From a bacterium (lineage in GTDB: Bacteria > Krumholzibacteriota > Krumholzibacteriia > LZORAL124-64-63): a stretch of 34,059 nucleotides of DNA. The notes beneath the pieces are model-generated. The model ran no database searches and was not told the DNA's origin. It was given only the letters and a program-made list of their open reading frames with translations. Location of the stretch: NCBI GenBank assembly GCA_003353795.1, contig PIVY01000035.1, forward strand, positions 1 through 34,059, given 5' to 3'. Position numbers and translations under genes: made by a program. Position 1 is the stretch's first letter, and each line of letters begins with the position of its first letter. This document shows, in pieces, positions 24,344 through 31,789 of the stretch.

Positions 24344-24378
24344 TGTGACTGGGTGGGGGAAATTGGGATTGAATGGTG
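24344..24378 (+). promoter_or_regulatory. MraZ-box-like operator (10-bp spaced TGGGN repeats)
   Basis: TGGGG at 24354, TGGGA at 24364 and TGGTG at 24374 start exactly 10 nt apart, with a weaker TGTGA in register at 24344. The known MraZ operator in Escherichia coli is three TGGGN repeats with 5-nt spacers, the same pitch. It lies just downstream of the -10 and upstream of mraZ, fitting repression of its own operon. Confidence 0.7.
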
Positions 24379-24409
24379 AAAATGAGGCGGGACGCCAGGA
24401 GCCAGCACG

Positions 24410-24892
24410 GTGAACGAGGCGCAGCAGGACAGGGTCGACGCGGTCGAAGAGCCCATGCTCTACGGCCACTACGAGCGCGCCCTGGACAGCAAGAAACGAT
24501 TCAACCTGCCGTTCCGGTTTCGCGAGAAGGATCTCGTGGGCGAGGATGAACCTCCCCGCCTCATGATCACCGAGGACAAGGAAGGCGTGGTCAGCCTGAT
24601 GACCTGCCGCCAATACACCGAGAGCCTCGCGAGGGTCAAGCTGCAGCAAAAGGGCGCCGATCAGCGCGCCTTCCTGCGCTGGCTGGCCAAGCACTCGCAG
24701 GAGGTCCCCCTGGACAGCCAGGGGAGAGTGGCCGTTCCGCAGGCCTATCTCGACACCATCAAGGCCAAGAAACGACTGCTGATTCTGGGCGTGGGCAACC
24801 GCATGGAACTCTGGGAGCCCTCCCGATACGACGCCGTGCAGGACGACGTGGGCAGCCCGTCCACCGACTGCTTCGAGGCGTTCTACGACTAG
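24410..24892 (+). CDS. mraZ: Transcriptional regulator MraZ
   Basis: A DNA-binding regulator, first gene of the dcw cluster in most bacteria, which represses its own operon in Escherichia coli. The protein has up to 160 residues with two SpoVT/AbrB-like halves. The first has MLYGHYERALDSKKRFNLP; the second has LDSQGRVAVPQAYLD and ends KRLLILGVGNRMELWEPSRYD. Start GTG 24410 has AGGAG at 24397-24401 well spaced. The family's usual start corresponds to ATG 24455 (residue 16), so the first 15 residues are either an extension or untranslated. The first half has KKRFNLP where GRVSLP is usual, a modest divergence. TGGGN-type repeats sit in the leader. A small GC-rich hairpin follows the stop. Confidence 0.92.
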   Translation: MNEAQQDRVDAVEEPMLYGHYERALDSKKRFNLPFRFREKDLVGEDEPPRLMITEDKEGVVSLMTCRQYTESLARVKLQQKGADQRAFLRWLAKHSQEVPLDSQGRVAVPQAYLDTIKAKKRLLILGVGNRMELWEPSRYDAVQDDVGSPSTDCFEAFYD

Positions 24893-24896
24893 AGGC

Positions 24897-24916
24897 GCCG
24901 CCCACGGAGGGGCGGC
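24897..24916 (+). other. Hairpin between mraZ and the STAS gene
   Basis: GCCGCCC at 24897-24903 pairs with GGGCGGC at 24910-24916 around a 6-nt loop, starting 4 nt after the mraZ stop. No T-run follows. It could dampen read-through from mraZ or stabilise the mRNA. The ribosome site AAGGAAAGGA follows at 24921-24930. Confidence 0.5.
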
Positions 24917-24937
24917 AGGGAAGGAAAGGAATCCGCC

Positions 24938-25351
24938 ATGCCGAGCGAGGGGATCCGACAGCCGGCCGTCATCACGTCGTACGGGCCCGATACCGGGCCA
25001 CGCATCACGATTCAGGGCCGCACTGTGCGGATCCACCTCGCTGGCATCCTCGACCGGGACGGCGTGAGCCGTCTCATTCGCGAGGCCGATCGACATCTGC
25101 TGGGGCAGGGAGTGCTGGTGGTGCTGGACGCCACCAACCTGCAGCACCTCGACTATCGCTGCGTGACCCTGATCCTGGACTGGCAGCGCCGATTGCGGTC
25201 GTACCGCCACCGACTCTGCCTCGCCGGTTGGAATGCATATCTGAGAGCCATCCTGGCCATGGAAGACTGGGATGGCGAGCTGGAAAGAGGCTCCAAGGGC
25301 TGGGCCTGGCGCCCGGACTGGGAGCCCACTCGGCACGTCCAGGTGCCATGA
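24938..25351 (+). CDS. STAS-domain protein (anti-sigma-factor-antagonist-like)
   Basis: A 137-residue cytosolic protein whose central ~100 residues follow the STAS pattern: TVRIHLAGILDRDGVSRLIREA, a strand LVVLDATNLQHLD, then a helix and LCLAGWNAYLRAILAMEDW. STAS proteins such as SpoIIAA bind anti-sigma factors or other partners, usually controlled by phosphorylation of a Ser or Thr in a DSSG-like turn. Here the turn reads D72-Y-R-C-V with no Ser or Thr, so normal phospho-control seems lost. ATG 24938 has AAGGAAAGGA upstream, and its stop overlaps rsmH (ATGA). Its place between mraZ and rsmH suggests a link to division or cell wall control; the partner is unknown. The STAS call is by pattern and could be wrong in detail. 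Confidence 0.7.
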   Translation: MPSEGIRQPAVITSYGPDTGPRITIQGRTVRIHLAGILDRDGVSRLIREADRHLLGQGVLVVLDATNLQHLDYRCVTLILDWQRRLRSYRHRLCLAGWNAYLRAILAMEDWDGELERGSKGWAWRPDWEPTRHVQVP

Positions 25352-26289
25352 CGGATCGCTGGCACGTTCCGGTACTCAAGGACGAGGTCCTCGGCTTCCT
25401 GGAGCCAGGGCCGGGGCGGCGATTCGTGGATGGGACCTTCGGATTCGGTGGCCACAGCGAGACGCTGCTGGAAGCCGGTGCGGAGGTTCTGGGACTGGAC
25501 CTGGACGAGGAGGCGGTCGCGGCCTGCAGAAGGATCTCGACCGACCGCCCCCGGCTTTCCTGTCAACGGCGCAGCTTCCGTGAACTGGAGGCGGCCCTGG
25601 CGGAGGCCGGCTGGAATCATATTGACGGTTTACTCCTGGACCTGGGAGTCAGCTCCCGGCAGCTCGACGACCCGGACAAGGGATTCAGTTATCGCGCCGA
25701 CGGCCCGCTGGACTTGCGATTCCATCAGCAACATGGCCGCCCGGCCTGCGATCTCCTCGAGGATCTGGACGAGAAGGAACTCACCCGGATCCTGCGTGAC
25801 TACGGGGAAGATCGTGGCGCCCGGCAACTGGCCAGGGCCATCAAGGGTGCGGGGCGGACGGAACCGCTCCGCACCACGGCGCAACTGACCACCGTGATCA
25901 CCGAGTCGCTGCCGGCCGGAGCGCCGGTCAATGCGATTCTGAGCCGCGTCTTCCAGGCGCTGCGCATCGCGGTCAACGAGGAACTGACGGCCCTCGAGGA
26001 AGTGCTCGAGCAAGCCGTGCGAGTGGTGGCGCCGCAGGGGCGCCTGGCGGTCATCGCCTACCACTCCCTGGAGGATCGCATCGTCAAGCGCTGGCTCGAC
26101 CGCGAACGGCGCGACTGTCTCTGTCCCCCGTCCGTGCCGGTGTGCCAGTGCGGCCACCTCGCCACGGTGAAGGTGTTGACCCGACGACCCGTGACCGCGA
26201 CCGACGACGAGATCGCCCGCAATCCCCGGGCCCGCAGCGCGAAACTCCGCGCTGCCGAGGTCCTGCCGAACCCGCAGAGGAGCCACTGA
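25348..26289 (+). CDS. rsmH: 16S rRNA (cytosine(1402)-N(4))-methyltransferase
   Basis: Methylates N4 of C1402 in the ribosomal decoding centre using S-adenosylmethionine. The 313-residue length matches the family. Visible signatures are HVPVLKDEVLGFL, VDGTFGFGGHSETLLE (SAM-binding), DGLLLDLGVSSRQLDD, ADGPLDLRF, RVFQALRIAVNEEL and VIAYHSLEDRIVKRWL, followed by the Cys-rich CLCPPSVPVCQCG and a terminal NPRARSAKLRAAE. The segment after GPLDLR is FHQQHGRPACDLL, where most members have an MD pair followed by a Ala-rich stretch, a local deviation. ATG 25348 overlaps the STAS stop (ATGA), and its own stop overlaps ftsL (TGATG). It was formerly called mraW. Confidence 0.96.
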   Translation: MTDRWHVPVLKDEVLGFLEPGPGRRFVDGTFGFGGHSETLLEAGAEVLGLDLDEEAVAACRRISTDRPRLSCQRRSFRELEAALAEAGWNHIDGLLLDLGVSSRQLDDPDKGFSYRADGPLDLRFHQQHGRPACDLLEDLDEKELTRILRDYGEDRGARQLARAIKGAGRTEPLRTTAQLTTVITESLPAGAPVNAILSRVFQALRIAVNEELTALEEVLEQAVRVVAPQGRLAVIAYHSLEDRIVKRWLDRERRDCLCPPSVPVCQCGHLATVKVLTRRPVTATDDEIARNPRARSAKLRAAEVLPNPQRSH

Positions 26290-26720
26290 TGACCGGCCTC
26301 GACGATCGCTCCCATCTCGCTCCCGGGGTCGGCATGGCCCGCCGGCGCGGCGTCGACCGCTACCGTCCGCTCGTGCTCACGGTGGCGGGCGTCCTGGCCA
26401 CCTTCCTGCTGGCCGGCGCCATCCAGCTCGGCAACTCCATCACGGCTCTGCGCCGTGACGTACAGGATCTGACCCGCGACATCGATAATCTGGAGGCCCA
26501 CCGCGCCAACCTGGCCGTGCAGTGGAACACCGAGAGCTCGCGGCAGGTGGTGATGCGCCGCGCCCAGGACGAGATCGAACTCATCTGCCCGGACGCGCCG
26601 GGAACCATCATGGTCGCCACCATCGATGACGGCGGTTCGTGGCGCTGGCGCGACCTCTGGCCCCAGCTGACCTGGAGCGATCCCACGCCCACGGCCGTCG
26701 CCGCCGAGACGCGGCCATGA
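26289..26720 (+). CDS. ftsL: FtsL-like division protein (small bitopic membrane protein)
   Basis: A 143-residue protein with a basic cytosolic start, a single membrane segment at about residues 28-46 and a following heptad-like coiled coil (ITALRRDVQDLTRDIDNLEAH), then a short extracytoplasmic tail. That is the FtsL/DivIC plan: FtsL joins FtsB and FtsQ to activate FtsW and FtsI at the septum. Sequence identity in this family is always low, so the call rests on topology and on the position between rsmH and ftsI. ATG 26289 overlaps the rsmH stop, and the stop overlaps ftsI (ATGA). The Trp-rich end (WRWRDLWPQLTW) is unusual. Confidence 0.78.
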   Translation: MTGLDDRSHLAPGVGMARRRGVDRYRPLVLTVAGVLATFLLAGAIQLGNSITALRRDVQDLTRDIDNLEAHRANLAVQWNTESSRQVVMRRAQDEIELICPDAPGTIMVATIDDGGSWRWRDLWPQLTWSDPTPTAVAAETRP

Positions 26721-28819
26721 GCAACGCCGTCGGCAGCACCCGCTTCACTCTGGTGAAGGGGATCTGCTTGCTGGCGGCGCTGGTGCTCATGTCCAGGCTG
26801 GTCCATCTGCAGATCTTCGAGCACCACGCCTACCGCACCGAGGCGGATCGGCAATGGTTGCAGGCCAAGACCATCAAACCCCGACGCGGCGATCTCCACG
26901 ACCGGCATGGGCGGCCCCTGGCCATCACCGTGGCTTCCTGCCGCGTGGGCGTGGCCACCTCACTGATCAAGGATCGCGACTCGCTCTGCCAGGTGTTGGA
27001 AGACATCCTTGGCCGCGACGCCGGGTCCATCAACCGTGACCTGAGTGGAGCGCACGGGGACCACGTTGTGTTGAGCCGTCAGGCTTTCCTGAACGAAGAC
27101 CAGCAACGTCTCCTGCGGGGCTACGCGGCGGTGACCCTCAATGAACAGATCGGCCGGGTGTACCCGCTCGACGGCGTGGGGGCGTCCTGGGTCGGCTTCT
27201 ACCGGGAGGACCCTGACAGCACCGTCCACGTCACCGGTCTCGAACTGGGGCTCGACGACATGCTGGTCGGGCAACCGGGCCGGGCCATGCGGGTTCGATC
27301 GGCCCGGGCGGGCGAGGATCACGGTGAGGTCGTCGTGGACCCGGCTCATCACGGCGCCGACGTGGTCCTGACCCTCGATGCGGACCTGCAGGAGATCTGC
27401 GAGAGCCAGTTGCGGCTGGCCGTGGAGGACAGCCGATCCGCGGCCGGTTCAATCCTCGTCCTGGACCCCGACACCGGCGACGTGCTGGCCGCCGCCAGCT
27501 GGCCCGTCCTCGACCGCCGCGACCGCCGCGTGGACGACGCCTCCTACTGGATCGATCGCAACACCACCGCGGCCTACGAGCCGGGCTCGGTCTTCAAGAT
27601 CTTCACCGCCTCGGCGCTCCTGTCGAGCGGTGCGGTGGATACCGCCACGGTCATCGACTGCACGAGCCGCGATTTCGGCAGCTTCACCATCGGTGAGGCG
27701 GCCAACCACAAGTTCGGCCGACTGTCGTTCATGGAAGCATTTAGCCAGTCGAGCAATGTCTGGTTCGCCCGGGCGGTGGCCAACCTCGCGCCCGAGGAAC
27801 AGTATCGCACGCTGCTGGACTTCGGCTTCGGCCACGGAACCGACGTTCCCTATCCCGGCGAGCGCGACGGCATCCTGGCACCACCGTCCGAATGGTCGCG
27901 ACGGTCGCAGGCCACCATCGCCATCGGCCAGGAAGTGGCGGTGACGCCGTTGCAGCTGGGACTGGCGGTGGCCGCGGTGGCCAACGGCGGCACGCTCTAC
28001 GCACCGCGCGTCTGGTCGATGTCCCGCGACGCCGATGGCCGGGTCCTGCAGCGCAACGAACCGCGGGCCCTGCGCCAGGTGATGCCGCGCGGCCTGGACG
28101 TCTTGTTGCGGGCGGCCATGCAACGGGTGGTGCACGACGGCACGGGCGTGGGCGTGCAACGTCCGTGGATCGGAATCGGTGGCAAGACCGGGACGGCGCA
28201 GAAGAGTGTGCAGGGCCGGGGCTATCGCGACGGCCTCCACACCGCCACGTTCGCGGGCATGCTGCCGGTGGAAGATCCCCGCCTGGTCATCGTCGCCATT
28301 CTCGACGAACCGAAGGGCATCAAGCACTACGCATCCCAGAGCGCGGCGCCTCTCTTCGCCGCCGTGGTCGACGACATCCGGCGCACCACCGGTTGGCTCA
28401 CCGATGTCGATCGTTCGAGCCAGCGCCTGGTGGTCGGGCCGAGGCGGGCGAGTCGGATGATTCCCGACGTCATGTTCCTGGGAAGCCAGAGCGCCGTTCT
28501 GAAGTTACGGCAAGCCGGCTTCGAGGTCCGCGGCGCCGAGCAATCCGGTTCGGTGGTCATGCAGGTTCCGGCAGGCGGCAGCCTGGCCGACGTCGGCAGC
28601 GAGGTCACACTCACCGTGCGCGCCCGGGACGGTCACGAAGACCAGTCCTGCCCCGATCTCACCGGGCTGAGCAACCGCGAGGTTCGGGCTCTCGCCGCAC
28701 GTCTCGGCGTGCCGGTGCGCATGCATGGCGTCGGATACGTGGCGAGCCAGGTCCCCGGCGTGGGCGAGCGCCTCACCCGTGACGGTCTCGAGGTGAGGAT
28801 GGCCAACACATGGGACTGA
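26717..28819 (+). CDS. ftsI: Division transpeptidase FtsI (PBP3) with two PASTA domains
   Basis: The septal peptidoglycan transpeptidase, a class B penicillin-binding protein of 700 residues. It has a single N-terminal membrane anchor (~12-32), the PBP dimer domain (PRRGDLHDRHGRPLA, then GLELGLDDML) and the transpeptidase domain with SVFK (active Ser291), SSN (345-347) and KTGT (490-493). From about residue 580 two PASTA-like repeats follow (IPDVMFLGSQSAVLKLRQ and CPDLTGLSNREVRALAARL). C-terminal PASTA repeats are best known in SpoVD/PBP2X-type proteins and also occur in some FCB bacteria. All catalytic motifs are intact. ATG 26717 overlaps the ftsL stop; it overlaps murE by 10 nt. Confidence 0.94.
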   Translation: MSNAVGSTRFTLVKGICLLAALVLMSRLVHLQIFEHHAYRTEADRQWLQAKTIKPRRGDLHDRHGRPLAITVASCRVGVATSLIKDRDSLCQVLEDILGRDAGSINRDLSGAHGDHVVLSRQAFLNEDQQRLLRGYAAVTLNEQIGRVYPLDGVGASWVGFYREDPDSTVHVTGLELGLDDMLVGQPGRAMRVRSARAGEDHGEVVVDPAHHGADVVLTLDADLQEICESQLRLAVEDSRSAAGSILVLDPDTGDVLAAASWPVLDRRDRRVDDASYWIDRNTTAAYEPGSVFKIFTASALLSSGAVDTATVIDCTSRDFGSFTIGEAANHKFGRLSFMEAFSQSSNVWFARAVANLAPEEQYRTLLDFGFGHGTDVPYPGERDGILAPPSEWSRRSQATIAIGQEVAVTPLQLGLAVAAVANGGTLYAPRVWSMSRDADGRVLQRNEPRALRQVMPRGLDVLLRAAMQRVVHDGTGVGVQRPWIGIGGKTGTAQKSVQGRGYRDGLHTATFAGMLPVEDPRLVIVAILDEPKGIKHYASQSAAPLFAAVVDDIRRTTGWLTDVDRSSQRLVVGPRRASRMIPDVMFLGSQSAVLKLRQAGFEVRGAEQSGSVVMQVPAGGSLADVGSEVTLTVRARDGHEDQSCPDLTGLSNREVRALAARLGVPVRMHGVGYVASQVPGVGERLTRDGLEVRMANTWD

Positions 28820-30348
28820 CCCTGGCCCAGCTCTGCTCCCCGTGGCTGGATCTCCAGATCCACGGCGACGCCAGCCGCGAGATCACCGCCGTGGCGGAAG
28901 ACTCGCGACGCGTCGAGCCAGGGACCGCCTTCGTGGCGGTGTCCGGCAGCGGCGCCGACGGACACGACTATCTGGCGCGAGCGGTCGAAGCCGGGGCCTC
29001 GGCCCTGGTGGTGGACCGCGCGCGCTGGCCCGAAATACGGGCCGCCCTTCCCGATCTCGATCCCGTCGCTTGGGTGACGGCCTCATGCACCCGGGGGCTG
29101 CCAGCCCGCCTGGCGCGGGAAATCGAGGGGCGGCCCGAAACTCATCTCGCTGCAGTCGGTGTCACGGGCACCAACGGCAAGACCACCACCGCATTCCTGG
29201 TGCAGTCGCTGCTGGCGCGTCTCGGACAGCCCTGCGGGTTGCTCGGCACGATCCGGTATGATGACGGCCGCGAGCAGGTCCCCGCGCCATTGACCACTCC
29301 GGGCGGGCCCGTCCTCTTCCGCTGGCTGCAACGCATGGTGGACACCGGCTGTCGGGCCGTGGCCATGGAAGTGTCGAGCCACGCGCTCGATCAAGAGCGC
29401 CCGGGAGACCTGGCCCTCGACGTGGCAGTGTTGACGAATCTCGGGCGCGATCATCTCGACTATCATGGGGACATGGCCGCATACCTGGCGGCCAAGGCAC
29501 GCATCCTCGAACTGCTACAACCGGACGCGCGCCGCGGCAAACCCATGGGAACGGCCGTGGTCAACGTGGGGGACCCGGCGCTGGCGTCTCTGGACGTTGG
29601 CGAGCTACCGGTGGTCCGCTACGCAACGGAAGCCGTGACGGGGATGCCGGTCGATCTGTCTGTCCGGTCGGCTCGACTGACCTTGCAAGGAACCCGCCTG
29701 GATCTCGCCTGGCGTGGCTGCCCGCTCGCCATCGAGAGCCCTCTCGTGGGCCGCTTCAACGTGGAGAATCTCACCGCCGCCCTCGCCACGGGGTTGGCCC
29801 TGGGGCACGACCCGGATGCGTGTGTCGAGGCCCTGGCCGGCCTGGATCAGGTGCCGGGGCGACTCGAACGCATCGCGTTGCCGGCAGGCGCCCTGGCGGT
29901 GGTCGACTACGCCCACACTCACGACGCCCTGGCGGCCGTGTTGAGCGCGTGCCGGGAACTCACCGTGCGGCGGGTCCTGGTGGTCTTCGGCTGCGGCGGC
30001 GACCGGGATCGCGGCAAGCGCCCCCTCATGGGACGCGTGGCCGCTGAACTGGCCGACCGGGTCTGGATCACCTCGGACAACCCTCGCAGCGAGGATCCCG
30101 ATGTTATTTGCCGCGCGGTTGCCGAAGGCTTCGACGAGGTCGCCTCGCCCAGGGCCGACGAGCGCCGTGTGATCGTGGATCGATCCGACGCCATCGCCGC
30201 GGCCCTGGCCGACGCCGCCACCGGCGATGTCGTGGTCGTTGCCGGCAAGGGTCACGAGGACTATCAACTGGTGGGTGATCAAGTCCTGCACCTGGACGAC
30301 CGCGAGATCATTCGCCACTGGGTCGCGAGCGAGGCGGGGCATGACTGA
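28810..30348 (+). CDS. murE: UDP-MurNAc-L-Ala-D-Glu ligase adding meso-diaminopimelate (MurE)
   Basis: Adds the third amino acid of the peptidoglycan stem in the cytosol, using ATP. The 512-residue protein has the N-terminal UDP-binding domain (EDSRRVEPGTAFVAV), the P-loop GTNGKTTT from residue 120, AMEVSSHALDQER, NLGRDHLDYHG and the C-terminal substrate signature DNPRSEDP (DNPR at 423-426). DNPR is the mark of enzymes choosing meso-diaminopimelate over lysine, so the cell wall is likely of the DAP type. ATG 28810 overlaps ftsI by 10 nt, and the stop overlaps murF by 8 nt. Confidence 0.96.
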   Translation: MGLTLAQLCSPWLDLQIHGDASREITAVAEDSRRVEPGTAFVAVSGSGADGHDYLARAVEAGASALVVDRARWPEIRAALPDLDPVAWVTASCTRGLPARLAREIEGRPETHLAAVGVTGTNGKTTTAFLVQSLLARLGQPCGLLGTIRYDDGREQVPAPLTTPGGPVLFRWLQRMVDTGCRAVAMEVSSHALDQERPGDLALDVAVLTNLGRDHLDYHGDMAAYLAAKARILELLQPDARRGKPMGTAVVNVGDPALASLDVGELPVVRYATEAVTGMPVDLSVRSARLTLQGTRLDLAWRGCPLAIESPLVGRFNVENLTAALATGLALGHDPDACVEALAGLDQVPGRLERIALPAGALAVVDYAHTHDALAAVLSACRELTVRRVLVVFGCGGDRDRGKRPLMGRVAAELADRVWITSDNPRSEDPDVICRAVAEGFDEVASPRADERRVIVDRSDAIAAALADAATGDVVVVAGKGHEDYQLVGDQVLHLDDREIIRHWVASEAGHD

Positions 30349-31789
30349 CCGCTACGAACTGCAACGCGCGGCACTTGACCTGCAGACAGTCGGCCTGTTG
30401 CGTGCCGTCGTCGTGGCCCGGTCGGGCGCCTGGAGCGAGGTCGCCGCCGACGCGGCCGCCGGCTGGTTTCATGGCGCGTTCCTCGATTCCCGCGAGGCCC
30501 GTTCCGATGCCCTCTTCGTCGGGCTGCCGGGCACCCGGACAGACGGCCGGCGATTCGCATCCACCGTTATGGCCGCCGGCTCACACGCCCTGACCGGGCC
30601 TGGCCGCGACGGGACGGTCGTCCCCGCGGATCCTCCGGCAGGCGACGGAACCATCCTGGTGAGTCACGATCCCGAGGCGGCCCTGGCACGCCTGGCGACA
30701 TGCTGGCGCGATCGGCACGATCTGCCCGTGATCGGAATCACCGGAAGCAACGGCAAGACCACCACCAAGGACTTCGCAGCCGCGCTCCTGGGCGCGCACG
30801 ATTCCGTGCTCGCAACGCGCGGCAATCTGAACAGTGCTCAGGGCGTCCCCGTGACGGTGCTCGGCCTGGCGTCGAGCCACCGCTTCGCCGTGGTGGAGAT
30901 GGGGGCTTCGGCCGTGGGCCACATCGCGGCCAGGGCTGCGGTGGCGCGTCCGCTGGTGGGCGTGATCACCAACGCCGCCGCCGCTCACCTCGAGGAGTTC
31001 GGCAGCCTCGACGCCGTGATCGAGGGCAAGGGCGAACTGCTGGCCGCGCTTCCCCCCGGCGGCACGGCCATTCTCAATGCCGATTCGCCCGGCTACGGAG
31101 CGTGGCGTGAGCGGTCTCCCTGTGCCGTGGTGAGCTGGGGTCGCGAGACGGGCGACCATCGCTGGACGTGGGAAGCGGGCGGCGAACAGGCAGCCGGTTG
31201 GCTGGTGCTGGACGGTGAACGCTGGCCGATGCCCCTGCCCGGAAGCCACAACGCCGCCAACCTCTGCGCCGCCATCCTCGCAGCCCGTGCCGTCGGCTTG
31301 GACGACGAGACCCTCGCGGCCGGACTGCGGTCTTTCCGTCCCTCGGATCATCGCGGAGCCCTGCGCCGCCTCGGTGGCCGATTGGTTCTCGACGACAGCT
31401 ACAACGCGAACCCCGAGAGCATGCAGGCCGCGGTGCGAGCGCTCCTCGATCTACCGGGCGGCGACGCCATCGCCGTTCTGGGATTCATGGCCGAACTGGG
31501 ACCGGATTCCGACGATCTGCACCGGGCCTGCGGCGCGTCCTGCGCCGGGCTGGGGTTGCGGCGCCTGCTGGTGGTCGGTGAGCGTGCTGCGGCGCTCCAC
31601 GACGGATTCCGGACCGCCGGCGGCGAGGCCACCCTCGTCGTCGATCATGCAGCGGCCGCCGACATCCTGGCCGCTTCCACCGGAGTCGGCGACCGGATCC
31701 TGATCAAGGGATCGCGTTCGGCGAGCATGGAGTCGGTGCTGGACGAACTCGCCGCGCGGCACGATTGGCAGGAGGAGCATCCGTCATGA
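30341..31789 (+). CDS. murF: UDP-MurNAc-tripeptide D-Ala-D-Ala ligase (MurF)
   Basis: Adds the D-Ala-D-Ala dipeptide, completing the cytosolic UDP-MurNAc-pentapeptide. The 482-residue protein has the N-terminal domain with FLDSREARSDALFVGLPG, the P-loop GSNGKTTTK at 135-143, TRGNLNSAQGVP, VVEMGAS, GSHNAANLCAAI and LDDSYNANPESM followed by AVLGFMAELG and ILIKGSRSASME. All these are typical. The first ~40 residues before the substrate domain are a little longer than in short members. ATG 30341 lies inside the end of murE (8-nt overlap). The stop overlaps murD directly (ATGA), leaving no room for mraY, which normally sits here. Confidence 0.96.
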   Translation: MTDRYELQRAALDLQTVGLLRAVVVARSGAWSEVAADAAAGWFHGAFLDSREARSDALFVGLPGTRTDGRRFASTVMAAGSHALTGPGRDGTVVPADPPAGDGTILVSHDPEAALARLATCWRDRHDLPVIGITGSNGKTTTKDFAAALLGAHDSVLATRGNLNSAQGVPVTVLGLASSHRFAVVEMGASAVGHIAARAAVARPLVGVITNAAAAHLEEFGSLDAVIEGKGELLAALPPGGTAILNADSPGYGAWRERSPCAVVSWGRETGDHRWTWEAGGEQAAGWLVLDGERWPMPLPGSHNAANLCAAILAARAVGLDDETLAAGLRSFRPSDHRGALRRLGGRLVLDDSYNANPESMQAAVRALLDLPGGDAIAVLGFMAELGPDSDDLHRACGASCAGLGLRRLLVVGERAAALHDGFRTAGGEATLVVDHAAAADILAASTGVGDRILIKGSRSASMESVLDELAARHDWQEEHPS

